Shown: positions 1-8,352, numbered from the stretch's first letter. The stretch: 23,267 nucleotides of DNA from CAXQZM01 sp964228455 (GCA_964228455.1 CAXQZM010000029.1:1-23267); one strand, 5' to 3'. Made by a program: numbers and translations. The notes: generated by a model not told the origin, from the sequence alone.

Positions 1-23
1 TCAGACGTGTGCTCTTCCGATCT
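1..23 (+). other. Illumina adapter remnant
   Basis: All 23 bases match the 3' part of the Illumina TruSeq read-2 adapter, which ends in GTGCTCTTCCGATCT. Coding sequence of a real gene (rsmA) begins at the very next base. This is untrimmed library sequence at a contig end, not biology. Confidence 0.97.
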
Positions 24-71
24 GAGCTTTCGGTTGCGCAGTTCACCCAATTAGCTGGAGCACTTGAATAA
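24..71 (+). CDS. rsmA: RsmA/KsgA C-terminal fragment
   Basis: The last 15 codons and TAA stop of a gene cut off by the contig start. The peptide reads ELSVAQFTQLAGALE. This resembles the conserved C-terminal tail of 16S rRNA (adenine-1518/1519) dimethyltransferases, of the form LSxxxFxxLAxxL. In many alphaproteobacteria rsmA lies next to gmk and points toward it, which is the arrangement here, with 43 bp between the two stop codons. The methyltransferase domain itself is outside the window. The call rests on this short tail plus gene order, so another family is possible. Confidence 0.6.
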   Translation, partial: ELSVAQFTQLAGALE

Positions 72-114
72 TTTTGCTTTACTCACTCTATACGAGAAAC
101 GTGCTCACCAAAGT

Positions 115-780
115 TTAAACTTTTGAATTATAGGTTTTAGCCTGCTCACCGAGTTGCGAGACGAATTCATACAAGCCGATTTGCCGTTCTCGCTTCAAAC
201 GCTCAGCAGCTAGAATTGCATCTAACTCATTTTGCGCCTGATTAAGATCGTCATTAATTATAACGTAATCATACTCCGCCCAGTGGCTCATTTCCTCGGC
301 TGACTGAGACATCCGATATTGCACTACATCAAGATCATCTTGGTCTCGGTCCTCTAAGCGCTTCTTGAGAACGTCTGTACTAGGTGGCAAAATAAATACG
401 GATACTAAATCATTATTCATTTGTTGCCGCATTTGCGTTGCGCCTTGCCAATCAATGTCGAATAGGACGTCCTGACCATTATGGAGCTGCTCTTCGACAT
501 ATTCACGAGGTGTTCCATACGAATTTTTGAATACCGTTGCATATTCTAGAAGCTTTTTGCTGCTTAACAGCTTGTCAAATTCTGACTGAGATATAAAAAA
601 ATAGTCCTTGCCGTTTTCCTCGCCCTCTCGGGGCGCTCGGGTAGTCACCGACACTGAGAGACTTATACGTTTATCCTTAGCGAGTAATTGACGGCACAAG
701 GTCGACTTTCCAGCGCCAGAAGGGCTAGATATCACCAACATTAAGCCTCGACGAGATGAGGATGAGAGCTTTGAGTTCAT
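115..780 (-). CDS. gmk: Guanylate kinase
   Basis: Cytoplasmic GMP kinase (GMP + ATP to GDP + ADP), essential for guanine nucleotide supply. The P-loop SPSGAGKST lies at residues 19-27. It is followed by the GMP-binding segment with VSVTTRAPREGEENGKDYFF and by DIDWQGA. The length of 221 residues is normal for the family. The chosen ATG at 780 has AGAGG a few bases upstream on the minus strand. Met14 just before the P-loop is a less likely alternative start. The start codons of gmk and the divergent SDR gene are only 24 bp apart, so the promoter of at least one must reach into the other gene. The gene faces rsmA tail to tail. Confidence 0.97.
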   Translation of the reverse strand: MNSKLSSSSRRGLMLVISSPSGAGKSTLCRQLLAKDKRISLSVSVTTRAPREGEENGKDYFFISQSEFDKLLSSKKLLEYATVFKNSYGTPREYVEEQLHNGQDVLFDIDWQGATQMRQQMNNDLVSVFILPPSTDVLKKRLEDRDQDDLDVVQYRMSQSAEEMSHWAEYDYVIINDDLNQAQNELDAILAAERLKRERQIGLYEFVSQLGEQAKTYNSKV

Positions 781-804
781 AACCTCTTTCTATAGAGTGA
801 CTGC

Positions 805-1590
805 ATGTCAAAACAAACTATTCTGATAACTGGCGCGTCCAGCGGTATTGGCGCTGAGCTAGCTCGGCAACACGCCAATAAGGATGCCCACTTAATTATA
901 ACTGGCCGAAGCGCTGAGCGTCTAGCAAAAGTAGCGGACGCAGCAGCGGCATTAGGAGCACAGGTAACTGCAAAAACAATTGATGTTGCCGATCGTATGG
1001 CTATGGCAACTTGGCTAGCAGAGATAGACAAAGAAAATCCGATTGATCTAGTGTACGCAAATGCCGGTATTGCTGATGGTGTTCGTAGGCGAGCGTATGA
1101 GCCGGAGGAGGTATCTCGAGCACTTTTTGATATTAATCTATATGGTGTGATGAACACAATTTACCCTCTCTTACCATGCATGCAATCTAGAGGGCGTGGC
1201 CAAATAGCCATCATTTCATCTCTAGCAGGTTATGGGGCCGTTGCATCGACACCTGGCTACTCCGGCTCAAAAGCTGCCGTTCGCATTTGGGGAGAATCTA
1301 TGCGATTTGGGGTTGAAAGGTTAGGTATTGGGATGACAGTAGTTTGCCCTGGATTTATTAAAACACCAATGACCAATGGAAATCGTTTTCCAATGCCATT
1401 TCTATTAAATCTACATCAGGCTGTTAGGGTAATCCGCAAAGGCGTTGCAGCAAATCGCCGACGTGTCGCTTTCCCGTGGCCACTTGCCTGTCTTACTTGG
1501 TTTTTGCACGCTCTTCACCCAGCGTGGTCTGAATCTTTACTTCGCAGAACCTTACCAAAAATGTCAGAGGGAACACGCTTAACCGACTGA
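805..1590 (+). CDS. SDR family NAD(P)-dependent oxidoreductase
   Basis: Classical short-chain dehydrogenase of 261 residues with a Rossmann fold. The cofactor motif TGASSGIG is at residues 9-16 and NAG at 86-88. The catalytic tetrad is visible as Asn111, Ser139, Tyr152 and Lys156 (YSGSK). PGFIKTPMT follows the active site, as usual in the family. The C-terminal 60 residues are unusually hydrophobic and basic (FPWPLACLTWFLHAL), perhaps a membrane-associating tail. The start is placed by the nucleotide motif only eight residues in; no strong ribosome-binding site is visible. The substrate cannot be read from the sequence. The gene diverges from gmk, and a permease gene follows 117 bp downstream on the same strand. 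Confidence 0.9.
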   Translation: MSKQTILITGASSGIGAELARQHANKDAHLIITGRSAERLAKVADAAAALGAQVTAKTIDVADRMAMATWLAEIDKENPIDLVYANAGIADGVRRRAYEPEEVSRALFDINLYGVMNTIYPLLPCMQSRGRGQIAIISSLAGYGAVASTPGYSGSKAAVRIWGESMRFGVERLGIGMTVVCPGFIKTPMTNGNRFPMPFLLNLHQAVRVIRKGVAANRRRVAFPWPLACLTWFLHALHPAWSESLLRRTLPKMSEGTRLTD

Positions 1591-1678
1591 ACCGCCCTTG
1601 ATAGCCTCAATCACTCTGCAGGAGCGGACTGCCTTGTAAATTTTAATAGTTCACCATGATGAGCGAGTTACCCTTGCT

Positions 1679-1691
1679 TGGTAAAATACCA
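1679..1691. promoter_or_regulatory. Short palindrome upstream of DMT permease
   Basis: TGGTA-AAA-TACCA is a perfect 5-bp inverted repeat that ends 16 bp before the permease ATG at 1708. It contains one GTAAAAT half-site like those in the fad operators at 7146 and 15263, but not the second half. It may be an operator or chance. The rest of the 117-bp gap between the SDR gene and the permease shows nothing clear. Confidence 0.2.
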
Positions 1692-1707
1692 GGCCTAATT
1701 ACTCTCC

Positions 1708-2637
1708 ATGCTGCAAGTTCTTCCTCAAAAGACACGCTACGGTGTGATTTTAATAGTGCTCGCAGCGTTAGTTATCTCGACCGCCGACGTGATTTATAAG
1801 ATCGGAGCTCAGAATTTATCACTTTGGCAAGTTTTTGCGCTGCGTGGCTTTATCGTTTTACCAGGCCTAGTTCTGCTGATGCACTTCTGGACCCAAACAC
1901 AGTCTAGATGGTCCCAAATTAAATCATCTTTTTCAACTTGGGCTGGGTTACGTGGCTTTATGTTTGCGCTATCGCTTCTCCTATTCTACGCAGCATTACC
2001 GAAGCTATCGCTCTCAACTTTGGGCGCGGCCCATTACACCGCCCCCTTAATTATTGCGATGCTTTCTTCATGGTTTACCGGTGAGCCCGTTGGAAAAACT
2101 GGCTGGATAGGTGTAACCCTTGGCTTCATTGGGCTTTTAGCTCTAATTCAACCGGGTTCTGACAGCTTTTCTCCATGGATTTTCCTACCACTACTAGGTG
2201 CGCTCGCATACGCAGCAACCCATCTAATTACACGGGCTAAATGTCAAAATATTAGCGCACCAGCTTTGGCATTTTCCCAAAACTTCTTTATGATGATTGC
2301 AGGGTTTATAATCACAGCCTTGCTGCTAACCTTCCCAGTCGGCCAAAATCTGCAAGTAGATCAGCCTCAGCTCTTCAGCACCTGGCCAGCACTAGGATGG
2401 CAAGGATACCTGGTAATCTCTGGCATGAGCATCCTTACTCTCGCCGCTGGCATAATGATTGCACGCGCTTATCAGGTCGCACCCGCACCTACCGTTGGCG
2501 CATTTGAATACTCCTATCTTTTATTTGCAGCGATTTGGGACGCATTTTTTGGTACGCTGCCGAACATGCTGGGCATCATTGGAGCAGCGCTAATAATTTT
2601 TGCAGGCCTCATTATTCTTAGAAAAGCCAATCCTTAA
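1708..2637 (+). CDS. DMT superfamily (EamA) permease
   Basis: Integral inner-membrane protein of 309 residues with about ten hydrophobic helices in two similar halves. This is the usual layout of EamA/RhaT-type drug-metabolite transporters. The first half contains the repeat-like stretch FALRGFIVLPGLVLL followed by a helix near LRGFMFALSLLLFYAAL. The second half ends with GAFEYSYLLFAAIWDAFFG and a final helix near residues 285-305. Substrates of this family range over amino acids, nucleosides and other metabolites and cannot be assigned here. The 3' end overlaps the 3' end of the convergent puuB-like gene by 20 bp. No strong Shine-Dalgarno precedes the ATG. Confidence 0.88.
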   Translation: MLQVLPQKTRYGVILIVLAALVISTADVIYKIGAQNLSLWQVFALRGFIVLPGLVLLMHFWTQTQSRWSQIKSSFSTWAGLRGFMFALSLLLFYAALPKLSLSTLGAAHYTAPLIIAMLSSWFTGEPVGKTGWIGVTLGFIGLLALIQPGSDSFSPWIFLPLLGALAYAATHLITRAKCQNISAPALAFSQNFFMMIAGFIITALLLTFPVGQNLQVDQPQLFSTWPALGWQGYLVISGMSILTLAAGIMIARAYQVAPAPTVGAFEYSYLLFAAIWDAFFGTLPNMLGIIGAALIIFAGLIILRKANP

Positions 2638-3892
2638 GTCGATAATAGCCCATCATAGCCACTAATGCGGGAGTGCGGAGATATCGCATCCCCGGGAAGG
2701 CTCTTTGAGGTACTCTGGAGAACACATCATAGCGCTCAGCTGTGCCTTGAACGGCCATTGCAATCGCCCTGCCGGCGATACCAGTCAGCGCTACGCCCTG
2801 ACCGCTGAACCCTTGCGCGAAGAATGTATGCTCATCTAAACTTCCTAGGTGAGGCATGCGTCCCAGAGTAATACTTACGTATCCTCCCCAAGCATACTGA
2901 ACCCTTAAATCTGCGAGTTGAGGGAGGTAACGAAGCATGATTTTTGACATTGAGCCAGATATCGACGCAGGTTCCACCCTAGAATAAGAAACTCTTCCTC
3001 CCCATAACATCCTATGATCTGCGCTCAGACGATAATAGTTTAACGCAAGCAACCAGTCCGCGGCAGCCGCGCGCGAAGGCATTAACTCGTTTGCCCTCTC
3101 TTCACCCATTGGTTCAGTAGCAATGACGTATGTGCCAACTGGCATTTGAAAAGGTCGAATTTTTGGCACAAGACCACCTAGCAAGGCGTTTCCCGCAAAG
3201 ATTAAATATTGAGCGCTCACGGTCCCCTCATTTGTATTCGCTTCCGGCTTTGGTGAGCTAGTATATGACTGAACTTTTGAGTTTTCGTATATGGTTACGC
3301 CTAAGCTTTCACATGCTCTCGCAAGGCCAAGAACATATTTTAGTGGATGAAGATGACCTCCCGTAGGATCGTATCTTCCACCAATGTAGGACCTAGAATC
3401 AACGTGGGCATAGACGTCTTTTTTTTCTATGATCTTATAATCATCAAAGTCAAAATCGTTAGCCATTTGCGCGGCCTCTTCGATCATTTGATCATAATGA
3501 CTTTGCTTAATCGCAGCTTCAAATAAACCATCGCACAGATCACATTCTATAGTGTATTTAGCACAGCGCTCCTTGATCAAGGCCTTGGCTTCAAGAGAAA
3601 TTTGGAATAAATTTCTGGCGTGTGACTTCCCTACTTTGGTCTCAACTTCCTTCATGTCTTTGGAGAAACCTGTCCAAATTTGTCCGCCATTTCGACCACT
3701 TGCACCCCAGCCAACCCTTTCGGACTCTAGCACTACAACTTTATAACCCGCCTCAGCCAAATCGAGTGCAGCAGAGAGACCTGTAAACCCAGCGCCAACA
3801 ACGATAACATCAGTATTAGTTGAACCACGCAACTTTGGGCGAACAGGAATAGGGCCAGCAGAATCAGCGTAGTAAGATTTCACATGTGACAT
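2618..3892 (-). CDS. puuB: FAD-dependent oxidoreductase, PuuB-like
   Basis: Member of the DAO family of FAD amine/amino-acid oxidases, 424 residues. It is probably gamma-glutamylputrescine oxidase, which oxidises gamma-glutamyl-putrescine to the aminoaldehyde with release of ammonia and H2O2. The N-terminal Rossmann motif VVGAGFTGLS lies around residues 31-40, with the ribose-binding Glu56 (VVVLESE). GWGASGRNGGQ (61-71) follows, a hallmark of the PuuB/OrdL group. FAQGFSGQGVALTG near the C-terminus is the second FAD contact. The divergent neighbour is a PuuA-like ligase that would make its substrate, which supports the call. No PuuC aldehyde dehydrogenase or PuuD hydrolase is in the window. 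AAGG precedes the ATG. The 3' end overlaps the DMT permease gene by 20 bp. Confidence 0.8.
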   Translation of the reverse strand: MSHVKSYYADSAGPIPVRPKLRGSTNTDVIVVGAGFTGLSAALDLAEAGYKVVVLESERVGWGASGRNGGQIWTGFSKDMKEVETKVGKSHARNLFQISLEAKALIKERCAKYTIECDLCDGLFEAAIKQSHYDQMIEEAAQMANDFDFDDYKIIEKKDVYAHVDSRSYIGGRYDPTGGHLHPLKYVLGLARACESLGVTIYENSKVQSYTSSPKPEANTNEGTVSAQYLIFAGNALLGGLVPKIRPFQMPVGTYVIATEPMGEERANELMPSRAAAADWLLALNYYRLSADHRMLWGGRVSYSRVEPASISGSMSKIMLRYLPQLADLRVQYAWGGYVSITLGRMPHLGSLDEHTFFAQGFSGQGVALTGIAGRAIAMAVQGTAERYDVFSRVPQRAFPGMRYLRTPALVAMMGYYRLKDWLF

Positions 3893-3898
3893 AGCCCT

Positions 3899-3908
3899 TG
3901 CTTAAGCA
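3899..3908. promoter_or_regulatory. Palindrome between divergent puuB and puuA
   Basis: TGCTTAAGCA is a perfect 10-bp palindrome in the 40-bp gap separating the start codons of the two divergent polyamine genes. Its position suits a shared operator. Ten bases is short enough for chance, and no regulator gene is adjacent. Confidence 0.3.
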
Positions 3909-3932
3909 GGCCAGATCAGACAGTAAAGCACC

Positions 3933-5288
3933 ATGTCAAAGACTACTTCACAACCAGATCTAGCGACCTGGCTTGCAGATAAACAAATAGATGATGTTGA
4001 AGCATTTCTGCCAGATATAGCAGGAATTCCGAGAGGCAAAATCATCCCCGCTGCTCGTTTTCCAGAGATGGTGGCCGGTGATGGTTTGCGCATTAACGAG
4101 CAAATGCTAGTTCAAATGGTAAACGGAGCATTTGTTGAAGAAGACTCGGTCACAGACGAACTTGGAAAAGACCTTAGGCTTGTTCCTGACCTATCAACTT
4201 TGCGTGTGGTTCCTTGGATGGAGAATCCAACGGCGCAAGTAATATGCGATGCGCACCGAGGTGATGAAATAGCGCCGGAAGCATCACGTACATGTCTAAA
4301 GCATGTGTTGGACCTGTATGAGTCTGAGGGCTTAAAACCAGTTATTGCACCAGAACTCGAGTTTTATCTCGTAGAGAATAACGATGATCCCGATACACGT
4401 CTAAAACCGGCTGTGGGCCGTTCAGGACGAAGAGATTCTGGCCGTCAATCAATGTCTATTGCTGCCGCTAATGAGTTCGATCCAGTCGTTAACCTAATTT
4501 ATGATTGGGCCGAAATGCAGGGTCTAGAAATTGATACAGCAAGCCATGAAGCAGGGCCTGGCCAATTAGAAATTAACTTTGACCACGGAGACCCTCTAGC
4601 GCTTGCGGATCAAGTTCTAATGTTCAAGCGTACCGTTAAAGAGGCCGCTACAGCACATGGGATGACCGCCACTTTTATGGCTAAGCCAATGGAGGGGAAA
4701 CCTGGCTCCTCGATGCATATTCACCAATCAATTGAAGACCAAGCCGGTAAAAACCTTTTCTCTGCATCAAATGGAGACGATACGCCTCTTTTCCATTCTT
4801 TCATCGCCGGTCTTCAGCGTTATGCTCCAGCGACGATGCCGCTGTTCTGCCCAAATGTTAACTCTTATCGTCGTTTGACTAAATGGTCAGATGCACCGAT
4901 CAATATTCACTGGGGTTATGACAATAGAACCGTTTCACTGCGAGTGCCACTTTCCTCACCCAAGGGTCGCCGGGTTGAGAATAGAATACCTGGCTCTGAC
5001 GCAAACCCCTACTTAGCAATTGCAGCAACACTTGCCTGCGGTCTGCTTGGTATCCGCGAGCATCTTGAGCCAAAAGCGCCTCAGGATAAAGCGGCTTACG
5101 ACCTAGCTCACACACTTCCCAAATCAATGTACGATGCCCTCACCCGGATGCGCCGCACGTCCGAACTCAAGGACGTACTTGGGGAAACTTTATTTGAGGC
5201 AGTGCTAATGGTTAAAGAAGCAGAGATGGACGATTACCAAGCAGTAATAAGCCCCTGGGAGCGAGCAAACCTGCTCCTAAACGTTTAA
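3933..5288 (+). CDS. puuA: Glutamine synthetase family protein, PuuA-like
   Basis: ATP-dependent ligase of the glutamine synthetase fold, 451 residues. It probably couples glutamate to putrescine or another polyamine (gamma-glutamylputrescine synthetase), the first step of the Puu pathway. The N-terminal domain has DIAGIPRGKIIPAARF, typical of PuuA-type proteins rather than GlnA. The catalytic domain shows PELEFYLVE, the metal/ATP motif KPGSSMHIHQS, and NRTVSLRVP followed by NPYLAIAA. The regulatory adenylylation-site region of GlnA is not evident. The partner oxidase is divergent across 40 bp. The stop codon overlaps that of the convergent acyl-CoA dehydrogenase: both stops lie in the palindromic TTAA at 5285-5288. 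The substrate could be another amine, since these ligases are hard to separate by sequence. Confidence 0.82.
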   Translation: MSKTTSQPDLATWLADKQIDDVEAFLPDIAGIPRGKIIPAARFPEMVAGDGLRINEQMLVQMVNGAFVEEDSVTDELGKDLRLVPDLSTLRVVPWMENPTAQVICDAHRGDEIAPEASRTCLKHVLDLYESEGLKPVIAPELEFYLVENNDDPDTRLKPAVGRSGRRDSGRQSMSIAAANEFDPVVNLIYDWAEMQGLEIDTASHEAGPGQLEINFDHGDPLALADQVLMFKRTVKEAATAHGMTATFMAKPMEGKPGSSMHIHQSIEDQAGKNLFSASNGDDTPLFHSFIAGLQRYAPATMPLFCPNVNSYRRLTKWSDAPINIHWGYDNRTVSLRVPLSSPKGRRVENRIPGSDANPYLAIAATLACGLLGIREHLEPKAPQDKAAYDLAHTLPKSMYDALTRMRRTSELKDVLGETLFEAVLMVKEAEMDDYQAVISPWERANLLLNV

Positions 5289-7102
5289 GCTGCCTCCAGA
5301 TCAAACCAGTCCTCAGGCATCTGCATCAGCGTTTCTTTACCTGCCAACACCATCTTACGAAGAGCAGCAGCCTCGGGCAGCATGCGACGATAGAAAAATT
5401 GAGCTGTCATTATCTTGGCCGTGTAGAAGTCCGCTTCGTCAGTTTCCAGCTTAGATTTTGCAACCTTAACGGTCTTTGCCCATAAATAAGCAAGGGCAGT
5501 GAGCGCAAAAAGCTTTAAGTAGTCACTCGAGGCAGCACCAGCCTCTTCAGCATCCCTCATACCATGCATTGCAATAAACTGAGTAGTCTCTTGTAGCATA
5601 GAGAAACTTTTAGCCAGCTCCGGGATAAACTCCTTAAGGTCAGGATTCATCATCTCTGCCTCGAGAAAATCAGCTACGGGATGGAAAAATGCCTTCAGAT
5701 AACGCCCAAAGTGAGCACCTAATTTACGACCAACTAAATCCAAAGCTTGGATACCGTTTGTTCCCTCGTAGATCTGTGCAATTTTAGCATCGCGAATCAG
5801 CTGTTCACGGCCCCATTCGCGAATATAGCCATGCCCCCCAAGAACCTGCACCGAATCAGAAGCAGACATAAGAGCCGTATCTGTAAAGTACGCTTTCACG
5901 ATAGGCGTCATCAATTGAACAAGATCATCATTTGCTCTGCGTTCTTCTGCTGTTGCCGCATGAAGAGATTTATCCAGTGCAAGACATACCCAAGTAGATA
6001 AGGCTCGGTTACCTTCGGCATGAGCCTTCATTTTCATTAGCATCCGCCTAACATCTGGGTGAACGATAATTGGATCAGCGGATTTTTCGGGAGCCTTCGC
6101 GCCGCTTAAGGATCGCATTTGCAGCCGATCTCTAGCGTAACTAACCGCTGCTTGATATGCAGCTTCACCAACACCCAGTCCCTGAACGCCAACACCTAGC
6201 CTAGCAGCATTCATCATTACAAACATCGCCTCTAAGCCTTTGTTTGGTTCACCTACTAGGTACCCTTGGGCCTGATCGAAGTTCAAGACTGCAGTTGCGT
6301 TTCCGTGAATCCCCATTTTTTCTTCGATGCGGGCGCACATTACACCATTTCGAACGCCTGCATTGCCTTCACTGTCAGGTGTGAATTTGGGAACTAGGAA
6401 AAGGGAAATTCCCTTCACTCCTTTTGGTGCATCTGGGAGCTTGCCAAGAACTAAATGAATAATATTTTCAGTTAGATCATGCTCACCTGCAGAGATGAAT
6501 ATCTTTTGACCGGAGATAGCAAAGGATCCGTTGGGAAGCGGCTCAGCTTTGGTTTTGATTAGTCCAAGGTCTGTGCCACAATGGGGTTCAGTAAGGCACA
6601 TGGTACCAGACCACTTGCCCTCAACCATTTTTGGCAAGTAGGTCTGCTTTAGCTCATCACTGGCATACGACATTATCGCATTCATGGCTCCGGCGGTTAG
6701 CCCGGGATACATACCAAATGCCATATTGGTCGAGACGACCATTTCATTAACCATTAAATCAAGAGTGTGAGGAAGACCCTGACCGCCGTGTTCTTGAGGA
6801 ACAGATAGACCCTGCCAACCTCCTTCACAAAACGTATCATAAGCCTGTTTAAATCCTGGAGGCGTCCGGACAACTCCATTATCCCAGACACAACCAATCT
6901 CATCGCCATCACGATTTATTGCGAGCAGTTCATTCTGACAGAATTTTGCGCCCTCCTCTAAAACTGCATCTATAAGATCTGGAGTTGCGTCCTCTAAACC
7001 CGGCATTTCATGCAAATTACCCCCATCAAGAAGTTCACGCAAAGCAAATTTCATATCTCGCAGCGGCGCAGTGTAGGGAACCGGGTTTTGATTTTCAGGC
7101 AT
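5285..7102 (-). CDS. Acyl-CoA dehydrogenase (FadE-type, long form)
   Basis: FAD flavoprotein that introduces the trans-2 double bond into acyl-CoA, passing electrons to ETF. At 605 residues it belongs to the long form with an extra C-terminal domain, the same architecture as DmdC and several FadE paralogues. The N-terminal segment has YTAPLRDMKFALREL. The FAD and substrate region reads MCLTEPHCGTDLG at about 168-180, and GGHGYIREWGREQLIRDAKI precedes the catalytic base Glu446 in YEGTNGIQ. AGGAG lies upstream of the ATG. It is a separate unit from the fadD operon but shares its palindromic upstream motif. Substrate chain length is not readable; a DmdC role is possible but unsupported, as no other DMSP genes are present. 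Confidence 0.9.
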   Translation of the reverse strand: MPENQNPVPYTAPLRDMKFALRELLDGGNLHEMPGLEDATPDLIDAVLEEGAKFCQNELLAINRDGDEIGCVWDNGVVRTPPGFKQAYDTFCEGGWQGLSVPQEHGGQGLPHTLDLMVNEMVVSTNMAFGMYPGLTAGAMNAIMSYASDELKQTYLPKMVEGKWSGTMCLTEPHCGTDLGLIKTKAEPLPNGSFAISGQKIFISAGEHDLTENIIHLVLGKLPDAPKGVKGISLFLVPKFTPDSEGNAGVRNGVMCARIEEKMGIHGNATAVLNFDQAQGYLVGEPNKGLEAMFVMMNAARLGVGVQGLGVGEAAYQAAVSYARDRLQMRSLSGAKAPEKSADPIIVHPDVRRMLMKMKAHAEGNRALSTWVCLALDKSLHAATAEERRANDDLVQLMTPIVKAYFTDTALMSASDSVQVLGGHGYIREWGREQLIRDAKIAQIYEGTNGIQALDLVGRKLGAHFGRYLKAFFHPVADFLEAEMMNPDLKEFIPELAKSFSMLQETTQFIAMHGMRDAEEAGAASSDYLKLFALTALAYLWAKTVKVAKSKLETDEADFYTAKIMTAQFFYRRMLPEAAALRKMVLAGKETLMQMPEDWFDLEAA

Positions 7103-7145
7103 TATAATCTCCTATGGAGCCCCAAATAGCAGTAAAGATCTTAAA

Positions 7146-7163
7146 GTAAAATGGTGATTTTAC
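7146..7163. promoter_or_regulatory. Candidate fad operator upstream of acyl-CoA dehydrogenase
   Basis: GTAAAAT-GGTG-ATTTTAC is a perfect inverted repeat with 7-bp arms and a 4-bp spacer, 44-61 bp upstream of the acyl-CoA dehydrogenase ATG. A TAAAAT hexamer within it, read on the minus strand, could be a -10 box, though its best -35 partner (TAGACA) sits 19 bp away. The same motif appears upstream of fadD at 15263-15286, which suggests a common transcription factor. Confidence 0.55.
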
Positions 7164-7185
7164 CTTAGCGCTGCGGCAGGTTGTC

Positions 7186-7214
7186 TAAGGCTAAATGAGC
7201 CTAAAGAGGCCTTA
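7186..7214 (-). repeat. Alternative hairpins downstream of gap
   Basis: The arms TAAGGC (7186-7191) and GCCTTA (7209-7214) can pair. AGGCT (7188-7192) can instead pair with AGCCT (7198-7202). The two stems share their left arm and so exclude each other. They fall just after the gap stop codon, but no T-run follows on the minus strand, so this is not a canonical terminator. Confidence 0.3.
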
Positions 7215-7226
7215 CAGCACTCTCAA

Positions 7227-8309
7227 TCACTTAAATCGCGCGTTTATTTCGATCAGATCTGGATTGAAGCTAACCGGATGAGGAGCAATACATTCTGTAC
7301 CCCAGCCGTGAACACTTGAAATAGCCCGGGCAGTATCAAGCATCCTCGCGGAAAAAGCCCACTCGTTATCATACCAAGCAACGACTCTCGCTGCTTTTCG
7401 GTCTATTTCCTCAGTCAAGCTTAGGTCTACTATAGCGCTGTGCGTCGTACCATTAAAATCTGTTGAGACAAGCGGACGCGCATTAGTTGTGAGCGTGCGC
7501 TCCATGCTTGGCAAGTTGGACGCATCTATGAAGCATTGATTGATTGCTTCTTTACTCAAATCCAAGGAGGACTTGAACACAAAGTCTACCATTGAGACGT
7601 TGGCCGTTGGTACGCGAACAGCTGAACCCAAAACTTTCCCTCGCAAATTAGGAAGGACCGCACCAAGAGCCTCTGCCGCTCCCGTTTTTGTTGGAACTAT
7701 TGATTGATACGCCGCCCTCCCTCGACGAGGGTCCTTATGCCGTGAATCAATTATAGTCTGATCGCCCGTCACCGCATGTATGGTCGTCATGTATCCGCTC
7801 TCAATACCAAAAGTCTCATCAAGAACTTTAGCGACTGGAGCAAGGCAGTTGGTTGTACACGAGGCATTTGAAATAATGATATCAGACAAGCCAAGAGCTT
7901 CATGATTGACACCATAAACAACCGTGCGATCGACGTTCTCTGCTGGAGCAGAAATAAGTACCCGTTTTGCCCCTGAGGCAACATGGGCAAAGGCTTTTTC
8001 CCCATCATTGAAAGCACCAGTGCACTCCATAACCAAGTCCACATCATATTTGGACCAATCGATCATAGAGGGGTCGCGTTGATTAATTATCGGGATTACC
8101 CGGTCCTTACATCTAATAGTATCGCCGTGGGAATGAACCGGATAGGCAAAATTGCCATGAATGGAATCAAATTCTAGTAGTAAAGCGGTTTGCTCAACTG
8201 AACTTGTACTGTTAATCACGACAAGCTCGAGGCCTTCACTTGACCCGGTCAATAACTGCCGCACAACCATTCTGCCAATTCGTCCAAAGCCATTAATCGC
8301 AACGCGCAT
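7227..8309 (-). CDS. gap: Glyceraldehyde-3-phosphate dehydrogenase, GapB-like
   Basis: Cytoplasmic phosphorylating GAPDH of 360 residues, interconverting glyceraldehyde-3-phosphate and 1,3-bisphosphoglycerate. GFGRIG (7-12) is the nucleotide loop. The catalytic Cys151 sits in SNASCTTNC, and His178 in TTIHAVTGD. RGRAAYQSIVPTKTGAA and the C-terminal WYDNEWAFSARMLD are family signatures. The adenine-ribose loop reads VINSTSS. The usual NAD-specific Asp (NDL in GapA) is replaced by Ser34-Thr35, resembling the NADP-tolerant GapB type of Bacillus, so a gluconeogenic role is likely. That would fit a cell growing on fatty acids or amines. AGGA precedes the ATG. A 25-bp inverted repeat lies 44 bp upstream. 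Erythrose-4-phosphate dehydrogenase is less likely from the internal motifs. Confidence 0.92.
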   Translation of the reverse strand: MRVAINGFGRIGRMVVRQLLTGSSEGLELVVINSTSSVEQTALLLEFDSIHGNFAYPVHSHGDTIRCKDRVIPIINQRDPSMIDWSKYDVDLVMECTGAFNDGEKAFAHVASGAKRVLISAPAENVDRTVVYGVNHEALGLSDIIISNASCTTNCLAPVAKVLDETFGIESGYMTTIHAVTGDQTIIDSRHKDPRRGRAAYQSIVPTKTGAAEALGAVLPNLRGKVLGSAVRVPTANVSMVDFVFKSSLDLSKEAINQCFIDASNLPSMERTLTTNARPLVSTDFNGTTHSAIVDLSLTEEIDRKAARVVAWYDNEWAFSARMLDTARAISSVHGWGTECIAPHPVSFNPDLIEINARFK

Positions 8310-8352
8310 AATACTGTTTTCCTATAGAATTCGATCCTGAATCTGCAAGCAA

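Noticed and set aside
83..800. TCACTCTATA at 83-92 and its reverse complement at 791-800 flank gmk.
   Set aside because: Only 10 AT-rich bases, no target duplication, and gmk is a housekeeping gene in its expected place. Not evidence of a mobile element.
5285..5288. Stops of the two convergent genes overlap in TTAA.
   Set aside because: Tail-to-tail stop overlap is common in compact genomes and needs no special explanation.
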